DNA of 64,000 nucleotides from Aquirufa nivalisilvae (GCF_004307455.1 NZ_SEWX01000008.1:124001-188000); one strand, 5' to 3'; shown: positions 26,191-35,107, numbered from the stretch's first letter. Notes: generated from the letters alone by a model not told the origin. Numbers and translations: made by a program.

Positions 26191-27471
26191 GTGAGTTCAA
26201 CAATGAAACTAATTAAAGATGATTTAATTCATGGAAATCGATACCAGATTCCCACTCGAAAATGCTTACCCACAGGTTTGTTTCAATGCTATGTTGAAGC
26301 AAACCATCTAGACTTATTAGCCTCCAATACTAAGCTCATTCAAGGTTCAGGAATTGGATTTAGTCAAGTAGAAGCAAATAATTCAGCGGTGGGAGAATGG
26401 ATAGAAAGATATGCCGCATCGCATCAGGATATCCAGGATCTTGTCTTTGCCACCGAAACAGACTTGAATGACCAAAATAAGTCCTACTTACCCGTTGAAA
26501 CATTTATCCCATTTCATTCAGAACAATATTGTTCCAATTTCCCCTATCAAGAATGGAATACTCAGGATAAAATTAGTTGGATTGAAGGTCAAAATATCCT
26601 TAACCAAGAATCTGTTTGGATTCCCGCATTTGCTGTTCATTTACCACATAATACAGACTGGGATCAGAAAAAGAACTACACACTTCAAACTTCTACAGGT
26701 ATATCCGCAGGAAAAAACCTAGATGATGCGATCATTGGTGGCTTTTTAGAATGTGCTGAAAGAAATGCATTTGCTGAATTTTGGTATCGTCAAGACAAAT
26801 GGATTCATCATGTCCCCATGTTCAATCAAGAAGCTGTATTATCTTCTTTTCAAAATCCCAAAATCAAGCACTTGTTTAACAATGCCCGTGTTCAAATTAA
26901 GCTTTTTGATTTATCTCCAATTAGTCCAATAGAAACACATATGGTTGTCTTATATTTTCCATATAAAGGTCAATTATTCCAATCGATGGGATGCGCTACT
27001 CGATTTAATCGAGAAGAGTCAATCATTAAAGCTTGTTTGGAAGCATACCAAGGCATTGAATATGCGCTTGGCTTAAGTCAAAAACCTGAAGATTGGATAG
27101 AAAATAAAGTTGGCTTTGAAGCCATTAATAGTTTCGACAAGCATTTCGCATTTTATAATCGCTTTCCCCAGTATAGAAAAAAATCACCTATACTACAGGC
27201 CGCACTATTGGAAGGTTCATTTTTCCCATCAAACGAAATCTCTCAAACCAAAATTCATTCCTGGGAAGAGGTGAATAAGCTCAACTTAAGCCACATTCTA
27301 GTTGTTCCATTAAGCACTGAAGATGTAAAATCGCAAGGATATGAAGTAGTTCGGGTAATAGTCCCGCATTGGAATTTATTAACTGGAGTCCATACTCAGC
27401 CTTTTTTAAAAAATTTACGTGTACAACCTGGCGAAAATCTTTTTACTACCTATCCACATCCATTCCCATAA
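26191..27471 (+). CDS. YcaO-family cyclodehydratase (TOMM D protein)
   Basis: The 426-residue protein carries the YcaO ATP-site motifs: residues 62-73 AxxSAxxEWIER, 172-192 region STGISAGKNLDDAIIGGFLECAERNA with Glu190-Arg191, and GCATRFNREESIIKACLEAYQG at 267-288. It ends exactly in PHPFP (residues 422-426), the PxPxP C-terminus that marks YcaO enzymes acting on azoline formation. It uses ATP to activate the amide and cyclise Cys/Thr side chains of the precursor to azolines. The start may be GTG at 26191 or ATG at 26203 (MKLIKDD); coordinates use the former. It is 4 bases after the E1-like gene and 3 bases before the secreted protein gene. Confidence 0.93.
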   Translation: MSSTMKLIKDDLIHGNRYQIPTRKCLPTGLFQCYVEANHLDLLASNTKLIQGSGIGFSQVEANNSAVGEWIERYAASHQDIQDLVFATETDLNDQNKSYLPVETFIPFHSEQYCSNFPYQEWNTQDKISWIEGQNILNQESVWIPAFAVHLPHNTDWDQKKNYTLQTSTGISAGKNLDDAIIGGFLECAERNAFAEFWYRQDKWIHHVPMFNQEAVLSSFQNPKIKHLFNNARVQIKLFDLSPISPIETHMVVLYFPYKGQLFQSMGCATRFNREESIIKACLEAYQGIEYALGLSQKPEDWIENKVGFEAINSFDKHFAFYNRFPQYRKKSPILQAALLEGSFFPSNEISQTKIHSWEEVNKLNLSHILVVPLSTEDVKSQGYEVVRVIVPHWNLLTGVHTQPFLKNLRVQPGENLFTTYPHPFP

Positions 27472-27474
27472 ATC

Positions 27475-28194
27475 ATGAAAAAAAGACTCATTTTCTTATT
27501 TGCCACTTTCCTTCTTCCAAACATTTGCTGGTCACAAGGAAACCCGGATATTATGTTTCAAGATGTTCAAAAAATAACATGGAAAACACACAAGGATAGT
27601 TTACAAAAAATCATCAAGTATATGAATAATCATCCAAGCAACGACTATTACTATTTGTATTGGAATGCCTATGCTCATTACATGGATTATTTCAATTATA
27701 AATTAACGATAGCAGCAGAAGAGAAAAAAGCACAACAATGCCTTGATCAAGCTTCAAAATCGCTAAGTAAAATCTCCAAGTCTAATTCTGAAACATTGGC
27801 TTTACAATCACTCATTGATGGCTTGAAACTCAATTTTACCAATATTTTCCTTTTGCCTATTAAAGCAGGAAAAGTAGGCAAATTAGCCGAAAGAGCCATT
27901 GAATTAGACCCTAAAAACCCTCGTGCATATTATGCATTAGCGATATATGATTTTTATACTCCTAAAATGTACGGTGGCCGCAAACAAGTAGAATCCAATC
28001 TCGTTAAAGCCATTTCTATTCCAACTATCATTCCAGAAAACACGAAAGATCCACAATGGGGCATCACTGAATCTTATTTATTCCTGATTCGGTTTTTAAA
28101 AGAAGAAAATCAAAAGCCCAAAGCACAACATTATTTACAAGAGGCAAAAAGCAAATTTCCTGATAATCCCACTTTTCTTCAGTATAAACTCTAA
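27475..28194 (+). CDS. Secreted helical/TPR-like protein of the RiPP cluster, function unknown
   Basis: This 239-residue protein has a signal peptide (MKKRLIFLFATFLLPNICWSQ) and a helical body. Two segments look like tetratricopeptide repeats: KVGKLAERAIELDPKNPRAYYALAIYDF (residues about 125-152) and QKPKAQHYLQEAKSKFPDNP near the end. TPR-like proteins usually mediate protein contacts. It should be periplasmic or surface-exposed. It is placed between the YcaO and SagB genes with spacings of 3 and 4 bases, so it is part of the operon. No typical enzyme motifs are visible; a role as scaffold, chaperone or immunity-type protein is inference. Confidence 0.75.
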   Translation: MKKRLIFLFATFLLPNICWSQGNPDIMFQDVQKITWKTHKDSLQKIIKYMNNHPSNDYYYLYWNAYAHYMDYFNYKLTIAAEEKKAQQCLDQASKSLSKISKSNSETLALQSLIDGLKLNFTNIFLLPIKAGKVGKLAERAIELDPKNPRAYYALAIYDFYTPKMYGGRKQVESNLVKAISIPTIIPENTKDPQWGITESYLFLIRFLKEENQKPKAQHYLQEAKSKFPDNPTFLQYKL

Positions 28195-28198
28195 TCCC

Positions 28199-29029
28199 AT
28201 GGCCAAGATCAGAAACCTATTATTTGAACCATGCATCGCTGATGTTTCCTATGATTTTCTTGAACAAAGTAAATTGTATTGCTTTCAAGCAAAAGAGTAT
28301 AGTGAACGACTCAATGCGGTGATGTCCAGCGAATATTTCATGAGAAATATAAGTCAACATAGCATTGAATTGGGATTTTGTGAGGAATATGATTTATTGA
28401 CAACTGATCATTTACCCCCATTGGCTCAGGCTTTGAATGAATTAAACCAACTCAGAAATAGTCAGAGGAATTTCAACCAAGAAAATAAAATCTCGCTAGA
28501 AGATCTATCTCATTTTCTCCATCTAAGCTACTCCATTACACAACGATTTGATCCCGCTATGTTAATTCCACCTAGAAGGAATATTCCATCTGGAGGTGGC
28601 TTATATCCAATTGATATTTATGTGATTAACCAACAAATTCATGAACTACCTCAGGGTGTATTTATCTACGATATATTTACAAACAAACTCAAATTGATTC
28701 GAAAATTCATGGACTCAGATGAGCTAAATAAAGCGCTTAACAAAACACTTTTTGCTCAGCAAAAAAATGACATTGACTATACCCGGGCTAGCGCTTTTAT
28801 GGTTTTAGGAGCCGAATTAGAAAGGTCATGTTTTAAATACCTCGACAGAGGCATACGGTGGGCAATCTTAGAAGCGGGTGAAATAGTTCAGGCCATGTAT
28901 TTAGCAAGCGCCTCACTAGAAGTAGGCTGTTGCGCTATTGGTGGATTCAATGATGAAGCATTAGCTCAATTAATTGATTATCAAAATCCTAGTCAAATTA
29001 CTCTATTAGCTATAGCCATAGGAAAATAA
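28199..29029 (+). CDS. SagB-type nitroreductase-fold dehydrogenase
   Basis: A 276-residue protein of the nitroreductase fold with SagB signatures: PPRRNIPSGGGLYPIDIYVI at about residues 122-140 (the PSGGxLYP motif), ARASAFMVLGAEL (mid-domain), and ILEAGEIVQAMYLASASLEVGCCAIGGFND, the conserved FMN-side helix and loop. SagB enzymes use FMN to oxidise azolines to aromatic azoles. The protein lies 4 bases after the TPR-like gene and 1 base before the protease gene. It completes a minimal TOMM set (E1-like, YcaO, dehydrogenase). Without a dehydrogenase the product would remain azoline, so this gene predicts azole rings. Confidence 0.9.
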   Translation: MAKIRNLLFEPCIADVSYDFLEQSKLYCFQAKEYSERLNAVMSSEYFMRNISQHSIELGFCEEYDLLTTDHLPPLAQALNELNQLRNSQRNFNQENKISLEDLSHFLHLSYSITQRFDPAMLIPPRRNIPSGGGLYPIDIYVINQQIHELPQGVFIYDIFTNKLKLIRKFMDSDELNKALNKTLFAQQKNDIDYTRASAFMVLGAELERSCFKYLDRGIRWAILEAGEIVQAMYLASASLEVGCCAIGGFNDEALAQLIDYQNPSQITLLAIAIGK

Positions 29030-29030
29030 T

Positions 29031-30194
29031 ATGTACTACCTAATCAATCCGGATTATAAACTAATCTATGCGAAAGAGAGCACCGAAGACCTCTATTTCA
29101 AGCACACTTGGAAAGACATGCTGATCCAAATCAGTCAGTATGAATGGGAAATACTAACTCATCTTGTCAATCATCGAGATGAAAATGTAACTCTTGACTT
29201 CATGAGGCAAAGTTATGAAGCTGATAAAAACATCTTGAATCAATTAATCCAATATTCAAAAGAACTCGAATTATTAATACCTGAGGAGGCATATGATGAA
29301 TACCAAAAACAAAAAAATCAAATTCAAAAGCAAAGTATTTCAAACTGGAAAATGGGCATTAGCCAACTATTTTCCTATATATCAATTCCATTAGAATTCA
29401 TAGGTAGAGGTAATCTGAGATTTTATAAAATTGCTAAAATTCCATTAGAGAATACATGGATGGAATTATTAGCTAAAAGTTACTCCTTTCAAAAATCAAT
29501 CCAGTATATCTCGATTATTCTTTCAATTATAGGAATTTGGAAATGTTTTTTCGACCCACATTTAATACAAAATTGGATACAATTTGAATTGCTGCTCAGT
29601 CCATTTCTCCTACCTTTTCTACTAATTGGGCTAATTTTTACCACCTTTCTACATGAATTGGCACATTATATCACCTATTTAAAATATGGTGGTCTGATTG
29701 CAGATTTGGGATTTTCATTGGTTCTAGGATTCATTCCATTTATTCATATTAATACGAATTCTCTCCATTTTTGGGAAAATCAAAGACAAAGAGTCTGGGT
29801 CATTTCAGCAGGAATTATCATGGATATATCCTTGCTATTAAGTATAAATATCATCCTTGGATTAGATATCAACAAAGTCTGGCTCTCACATTGGCAATTT
29901 TTCCAGTGCTTTATTGCGTTTCGAATCATCTTTAATACGATACCCTTTATCCCAGGAACAGATGGGTATTTTCTACTTTCCGAATGGATTCAAGAGCCAG
30001 CCTTATTCCATGAGGCTAGCCGCACACTTCAAAAATTCAAATCAATCATTTTCCGAATCGAAGTAATCCAATTAAAATCAAAGGACTACCTCTATTTAGC
30101 ATATATCATGATGAGCTATTGTTTTATAACAGCCTATTACTGTTTGTTAGCGCTTTGGATTATTGCACCCTATTTCATTAGCATTCTACCATGA
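29031..30194 (+). CDS. Membrane M50-type zinc protease of the RiPP cluster
   Basis: This 387-residue protein has five to six membrane spans after a soluble N-terminal domain of about 95 residues (INPDYKLIYAKESTEDLYFKHTW onwards). The zinc site is LHELAH at residues 207-212 (H208, E209, H212); a further acid comes from PGTDGYF (Asp311), a pattern like the NPxxDG of M50/S2P proteases. The N-terminal domain resembles the PqqD/RRE-type segments that bind leader peptides, though this is a guess from its size and helices. It may remove the precursor leader at the inner membrane. It overlaps the next gene by four bases (ATGA). Confidence 0.75.
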   Translation: MYYLINPDYKLIYAKESTEDLYFKHTWKDMLIQISQYEWEILTHLVNHRDENVTLDFMRQSYEADKNILNQLIQYSKELELLIPEEAYDEYQKQKNQIQKQSISNWKMGISQLFSYISIPLEFIGRGNLRFYKIAKIPLENTWMELLAKSYSFQKSIQYISIILSIIGIWKCFFDPHLIQNWIQFELLLSPFLLPFLLIGLIFTTFLHELAHYITYLKYGGLIADLGFSLVLGFIPFIHINTNSLHFWENQRQRVWVISAGIIMDISLLLSINIILGLDINKVWLSHWQFFQCFIAFRIIFNTIPFIPGTDGYFLLSEWIQEPALFHEASRTLQKFKSIIFRIEVIQLKSKDYLYLAYIMMSYCFITAYYCLLALWIIAPYFISILP

Positions 30195-32302
30195 AAAGAA
30201 TAAGTATACTCTTATATATTATATTTCTTCCCATTTATTCCATAGCTCAAACAAGCATTAAAGGGAAAGTAATGGATGCTTATCACCAAGTTTATTTGGA
30301 AAATGTCAGTTTATATTTAGTACAAAACAAACTCAATATATTAAGTGACTCTAGTGGCTCATTTCAATTTCAGAAATTAACCAAAGGGCTGCCTGATACT
30401 TTATTGGTTTCTATCATGGGCTACAAGAAACTCCATATTCCCATTACGGATTCCCGATTTCAATATATTCTCTTACAATTAGATAAGCCAAATGCACTTG
30501 CCGAAGTAAAAGTAAAGGCAAATGTCCCCATGTCTGAAGATTTTGTTAATCATAAAATCAACTTCTTGGATGTGGTATTAAATGCTTCATCCAAAGCTGA
30601 TCCACTATTGGCTGTACAATCCACCACGGCAGCGAGCCCTTACAATGAATCAGCATCCATTAGTTTCCGAGGTAGTAATCCTCAACTCACTCAAATTTAC
30701 GTGAATGATATTCCTATTCCTGAGCCTATCAAATTCACTCAAATGTCTAGTCTAGGCACTTTTAGCCTCATCCCAATAAATACCATCAAAGATTTACTGA
30801 TTTTCCCAAGCAATCCTCCTATCGAACTAATGAATGCCAGCACAGGGGTTGTTCAAATTCAAACAAATGAATCATATAATAAACCTAGCTTAGAACTAGA
30901 TGTCAGTCTTGGCCAAACAGGGATTTATTGGACTCCATGGTCCAATGAAAAAAATGGGATAAGCTTCTTTGGACACCATCAATTTAGTCCTTTACTAAAA
31001 TTCTTCAATCCTAGTTCATTGAGTAATTTACCTCACTTTAGCGAAAGCGACTGGGGTATGAATGCATATTTTCAAACTAAAAATTTATGGCGTTTGAAAC
31101 TATTTAGCCTATTTATGAATGAAAAATATGCTAGTCAATTTAAACATCCATCTTTCGAAGGAATCTTTGATTATCAAAAAAACAGACACATTCAAACCAT
31201 CAATCTGTCAAAACTCCTAGAACATGCTCAATGGACTTTTAAATTTGGCTTACATGAATCAGCTCAACGTGACAGTACTGGAAATTATGCCTATCAGCCC
31301 AAATCACTTCATCTATTTAGCGGAATTGACCTTCAATTGTTCCCAATGGAAAGATGGACTGTAAAATTGGGTTACCAATGGCTTCAAGCTAAAACAAACT
31401 ATCAAATCCAAAAACCCATCTTTAATTTTGATTACCGCCCACAATCCCCAAGTATTCTGTTTTCCAATAATCCCTCAATCTCTCAGCATGAATTGTTTCT
31501 ATCGAGCAATTATGAACTTGCCAAGCAGCTTCGATTTGGGCTTGGACTCAAACTGATAGATTCTCCCCAATTGAACCACATTCAAATAACTCATCAAATT
31601 CATACTAGGTGGTATATCCGTGATTCCAATACTTATACCCATGTTGCATGGAGTAAACAAATTGCCAGCCTATTTACCCTTGAAAAAGACTTTATATGGG
31701 TAAATACCCAACAGATTTCTTGGGATATCATTCATGAGCAAGAACTTGCTAAATGGGGTTTTAGCGCCTATTATAAGACAGAAAAATCTACATTAAATAC
31801 AGGGCAAGCGTGGGGAGCTGAAATAAACTATAGCCTTTTACAACCTAAGTCAAAACATGAGATTGGAATAGGTAGTCATTGGAGCCAATTGAATGACGGA
31901 AATTTAATTCAAAATTCGCCTTACCAAATTCCTTATTTTTTACGTACTCAATCACAATGGAAATGGAAATGTTTTGACCTCAGCATAAGTGGTATTCTTC
32001 GATCAGGCAATTATTATAGGCCTCTAATTTCTTCTACTTATTCTACTGAATGGCAGATTTACATTCCCCAATTTGAACCTAGAGCTAATCAATCTTTATC
32101 CCCCTACTTAAGAATTGATGCCATGATAAGCAAAATAATTCATCAATCAGAAAGAGTCTCTTGGATTACTTATTTATCCATAGGAAATGTCCTAAATCGC
32201 GACAATGCTAAATCAATAAATTACAGCTGGGATTATCAACATTCATTTCAAGAGTATTTCCAGAAACGAATCATATACATAGGCTTTCAACTAAGATGGT
32301 AA
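30191..32302 (+). CDS. TonB-dependent outer membrane receptor of the RiPP cluster
   Basis: A 703-residue protein with signal peptide (SILLYIIFLPIYSIAQ), a CarboxypepD_reg-like domain (GKVMDAYHQVYLENVSLY) at about residues 22-100, a plug region (SISFRGSNPQLTQIYVNDIPIPEP) at about residues 155-180, and a beta-barrel ending at W703. It is distinct from the SusC proteins in this window and shorter. It should span the outer membrane and transport a ligand using TonB. Overlap with the protease gene by four bases places it in the RiPP operon, so the likely ligand is the RiPP or a RiPP-metal complex, to be imported or exported. The family normally imports. It ends 6 bases before the convergent gene at 32309. 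Confidence 0.88.
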   Translation: MKRISILLYIIFLPIYSIAQTSIKGKVMDAYHQVYLENVSLYLVQNKLNILSDSSGSFQFQKLTKGLPDTLLVSIMGYKKLHIPITDSRFQYILLQLDKPNALAEVKVKANVPMSEDFVNHKINFLDVVLNASSKADPLLAVQSTTAASPYNESASISFRGSNPQLTQIYVNDIPIPEPIKFTQMSSLGTFSLIPINTIKDLLIFPSNPPIELMNASTGVVQIQTNESYNKPSLELDVSLGQTGIYWTPWSNEKNGISFFGHHQFSPLLKFFNPSSLSNLPHFSESDWGMNAYFQTKNLWRLKLFSLFMNEKYASQFKHPSFEGIFDYQKNRHIQTINLSKLLEHAQWTFKFGLHESAQRDSTGNYAYQPKSLHLFSGIDLQLFPMERWTVKLGYQWLQAKTNYQIQKPIFNFDYRPQSPSILFSNNPSISQHELFLSSNYELAKQLRFGLGLKLIDSPQLNHIQITHQIHTRWYIRDSNTYTHVAWSKQIASLFTLEKDFIWVNTQQISWDIIHEQELAKWGFSAYYKTEKSTLNTGQAWGAEINYSLLQPKSKHEIGIGSHWSQLNDGNLIQNSPYQIPYFLRTQSQWKWKCFDLSISGILRSGNYYRPLISSTYSTEWQIYIPQFEPRANQSLSPYLRIDAMISKIIHQSERVSWITYLSIGNVLNRDNAKSINYSWDYQHSFQEYFQKRIIYIGFQLRW

Positions 32303-32308
32303 TCCCTT

Positions 32309-33031
32309 CTATTTGGAATTCGTCTCCCTTAAAAACTGTTGTCTGGAGATATTTTCTTTAGGCAAAAACTCATATGCTTTCTTCCATTCCTTTTTCTTCA
32401 AATCTCCGTTCTTAATGGATTGAATAAAATTAATCCAAGCAAAAGGATTGGTTAATGATAAAATAGGACTGGCAAAAAATGTTTTATTTGCCTGTGCCGC
32501 AACCATTTGATCTGAAAAATTTCTAAAATTAGACGAAGCACCCATTCCGGCCTGTAAAGCAAAAACATTGAGTTTAGACTGCTCTAGATTATTTGCCAAT
32601 ATATTCCTTTGCTTATCATCCCGCAAACGCATGTTTAAGAAGGCCTGCTTAAACTCTTCCTCCGTACTATGCGGAAATACCTTTACTTCCGACAAGATTT
32701 TAGATTCCTCTGATAAAGAAATAATAGCCCGATGAACTTGATCGGTATTTTTGGGAATAATGTAATACTTCTTCTGATAACCAACGTATGTAAACACCAA
32801 ACTATCTCCAGGAAATACATACATTTCCACCATACCAAAATTATCGCTCAAAGCTCCTCTACCTGCTTTTGGATTATAAACGTATGCTAAAGGTAAATCC
32901 TCTGCTTTAGTGGCTGTAACGACTCTACCAAGAAATAACACCGTCTTATCTTGCCCTTGAGCCAATAAATCTTGACTGAAGCCCGCAACTAAAAAGAAAA
33001 GTCCCAATATAACTAGTTTGCAAATTTTCAT
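32309..33031 (-). CDS. Secreted carboxypeptidase-regulatory-like domain protein
   Basis: The 240-residue protein has a signal peptide (MKICKLVILGLFFLVAGFSQDLLAQ) and an Ig-like carboxypeptidase-regulatory-like region: FLGRVVTATKAEDLPLAYVYNP, then LVFTYVGYQKKYYII and SEESKILSEVKVFPHSTEEEF. Such folds occur alone in envelope proteins of Bacteroidota. The C-terminal part is helical and charged (KAYEFLPKENISRQQFLRE). It is convergent with the RiPP-cluster receptor (6 bases between stops), and its own neighbours on the minus strand are cdsA and others, so it is not part of the RiPP operon. Function is unknown. Confidence 0.7.
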   Translation of the reverse strand: MKICKLVILGLFFLVAGFSQDLLAQGQDKTVLFLGRVVTATKAEDLPLAYVYNPKAGRGALSDNFGMVEMYVFPGDSLVFTYVGYQKKYYIIPKNTDQVHRAIISLSEESKILSEVKVFPHSTEEEFKQAFLNMRLRDDKQRNILANNLEQSKLNVFALQAGMGASSNFRNFSDQMVAAQANKTFFASPILSLTNPFAWINFIQSIKNGDLKKKEWKKAYEFLPKENISRQQFLRETNSK

Positions 33032-33086
33032 TGAGCTGCAAAGAATTTTTTATGATTTAATTGATCAATCGTTAAACGAATGAAGC

Positions 33087-33917
33087 TTAAAATAATTTCA
33101 AAAAAGTAATAATAAATGGGATGGATAATAATAAGCCATCAAAACGATCTAAAAATCCTCCATGCCCTGGAATAGTATTAGCCGAATCCTTGATATTGAT
33201 ACTCCTTTTAAACAACGATTCTACCAAATCTCCATAAGTGCCAGCTACCACAATAATTCCTCCAATGGCGAACCATTCCCAAACTTCGTAATTCGTAAAG
33301 TACCTAGAAATAACATATGCAGCTAGCATAGCACTCAATAAACCTCCCATCAATCCTTCCCAGGATTTCTTAGGTGAAACTCTTTCAAACAATTTTGTTT
33401 TGCCAAAATATGTTCCTGCAAAATATGCACCTGAGTCACTTGCCCATAATAAAAACAAACTTCCCATGATAATGTTCGCATCATATGTTCCAGAGCGCAT
33501 AAAGGCCAATACGGTCAACAAAGCAAAAGGAAGTGCCACATAAATAATTCCTAAAAAGGTAAATGCAATATTTTGAAACGGCTTGCCATCTTCTGATTTA
33601 TATAATTTTATAAAAAAGATGATCGTTAATAAGGGTGACAAAATATAGTAGTTATGATATCCTATCATACCTTTTTCGATGAAGAAAGTCAACAAATGCA
33701 GAATAACACCACAAAATGTCCCATAAAAAGTCAAAGGTAAATTCCCCTCCAAACTCCCCACTAATTTATAAAACTCCAATTGTGCTAATACGCCTATCAA
33801 CAGGAATAATCCCAAAAATGTATAATCGTTAAAATTGATACAGAATAACAAAAATGGAACTGCAATCACCGCCGCAATAATCCTTTGCCATAAATTACTC
33901 AAATTGGACAAGCCCAT
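33087..33917 (-). CDS. cdsA: Phosphatidate cytidylyltransferase
   Basis: This 276-residue, multi-span membrane protein catalyses CTP plus phosphatidic acid to CDP-diacylglycerol. Family signatures are strong: SPKKSWEGLMGGLL near residue 186, and the CdsA consensus GDLVESLFKRSINIKDSANTIPGHGGFLDRFDGLL near residues 230-264, with the conserved acidic residues of GDLxES and DRxD. It starts at an ATG with two hydrophobic spans right after the first 10 residues. It follows the DUF2007 gene by 9 bases and belongs to the CPBP-DUF2007-cdsA operon. Confidence 0.97.
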   Translation of the reverse strand: MGLSNLSNLWQRIIAAVIAVPFLLFCINFNDYTFLGLFLLIGVLAQLEFYKLVGSLEGNLPLTFYGTFCGVILHLLTFFIEKGMIGYHNYYILSPLLTIIFFIKLYKSEDGKPFQNIAFTFLGIIYVALPFALLTVLAFMRSGTYDANIIMGSLFLLWASDSGAYFAGTYFGKTKLFERVSPKKSWEGLMGGLLSAMLAAYVISRYFTNYEVWEWFAIGGIIVVAGTYGDLVESLFKRSINIKDSANTIPGHGGFLDRFDGLLLSIPFIITFLKLF

Positions 33918-33926
33918 AGGTTAATT

Positions 33927-34133
33927 TTAATTCTTAGTTTCGACAATCGCTAACTTAGCTTGATCGATATGATCTTGGTGTACATACAATTCAAATACGC
34001 CCAAATTATAAGGGCTAATTTTCTTATTTACTACAATAGCAGGAATTTCATAGCTTTCAGAAAGCATTGACTTTTGCATTTCTAAATCAATCCCATTTTC
34101 GGATGTTCCTAATAATACCCAGTCCTTGATCAT
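33927..34133 (-). CDS. DUF2007 family putative signal-transducing protein
   Basis: A 68-residue protein with the DUF2007 pattern: LLGTSENGIDLEMQKSMLSESYEIPAIVVNKKISPYNLGVFELYVHQDHIDQAKLAI. The domain is a PII-like ferredoxin fold of unknown function, perhaps sensing. I begin at the ATG at 34133, which overlaps the preceding CPBP gene by four bases (ATGA), a clear translational coupling. The longer in-frame extension to 34208 would be highly Cys-rich and lacks the family start. It is followed by cdsA after 9 bases. Confidence 0.82.
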   Translation of the reverse strand: MIKDWVLLGTSENGIDLEMQKSMLSESYEIPAIVVNKKISPYNLGVFELYVHQDHIDQAKLAIVETKN

Positions 34134-35080
34134 AATTCTTCTCTTTGTTGATACATTAAACGAATATAATAAATAAGGAACAGCAATGAAACAGCAGCAG
34201 ACCACCATGGTATCATATCGCCAACTTGCTCAGGATCTAAATCAATCAGCTTTTCTTGATGCAAATAAGACAATGCTAATGTCCATGCATTATTAAAAAA
34301 ATGAGCTAAAATAGGCAACCAAATATTCCTAAACCAGATATATAAATAGCCAAAAAAAGCTCCTAATAACATCCTTGGTAGGAATCCATAAAATTGAAAA
34401 TGAATAAAACTAAATATTGCAGCAGATAACCAAACAGCGACATGAACGTTTCCTAAGTAACGCTCAAATAGATTTTGTAATACTCCACGGAAAAACAATT
34501 CCTCACCAATAGCCGCCATTCCTGCAATCACCGCAATTGCCGTCATGAAATCCATGGGTGTTTCAAAATGCAATAATAATTTAGTCAAACGAGCCATATT
34601 GTCTTCCGAAGAACGCATCCACGCCTCTACTTCTTCATATCCTGCTGGAAGTACAATGGATTGATTCCATTGAATAATATACTCCATCATAGGTATGGAG
34701 ACCAGTAATGAAATAATTGCCCATGAAAAAATTCGCCAAGATGGCGCATCTATAGGACTTAACTCATATAAAGATCGTTTTTCAATAAATCTTAAATAAG
34801 CCCAAGAGCCTCCTACAAATGTAAATAAGGAGACAAACCACTGCAAGGCCATCATTCCTTTAAATGCTCCATGGTATTTCTCCGGGTTAGCCATGAAATC
34901 CAAGATTAATTTTTGAAATTCCGCCACATTTGTTGAAGGAAATTCCATAATTAAAACCACTGCCACAAGGCCCAAAAACTGACCTAAAAAGCTTCCAAGC
35001 AGAAAAAATCCAAATAGACTAAGTAGCTTTGAAAAAAGACCAAACCAACGCGCGGGTCCAGAAATATAGTTTTCTTCCAT
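34130..35080 (-). CDS. CPBP-family intramembrane metalloprotease (CAAX-like)
   Basis: This 316-residue membrane protein has about eight spans. The protease motifs are EELFFRGVLQNLFERYLG near residue 192 (EExxxR), SFIHFQFYGFLPRMLLGAFFGYLYI (the FxxxH) near residue 230, and ILAHFFNNAW (HxxxN) near 260, so both glutamates and both histidines of the CAAX/ABI family are present. Known members cut substrates inside the membrane or act as immunity proteins. Its stop overlaps the next gene by four bases. Upstream it is divergent from dusB with only about 30 bases between start codons. Substrate is unknown. Confidence 0.9.
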   Translation of the reverse strand: MEENYISGPARWFGLFSKLLSLFGFFLLGSFLGQFLGLVAVVLIMEFPSTNVAEFQKLILDFMANPEKYHGAFKGMMALQWFVSLFTFVGGSWAYLRFIEKRSLYELSPIDAPSWRIFSWAIISLLVSIPMMEYIIQWNQSIVLPAGYEEVEAWMRSSEDNMARLTKLLLHFETPMDFMTAIAVIAGMAAIGEELFFRGVLQNLFERYLGNVHVAVWLSAAIFSFIHFQFYGFLPRMLLGAFFGYLYIWFRNIWLPILAHFFNNAWTLALSYLHQEKLIDLDPEQVGDMIPWWSAAVSLLFLIYYIRLMYQQREEL

Positions 35081-35107
35081 AATGGTCGTAAATTTACTGA
35101 ATTTTTA

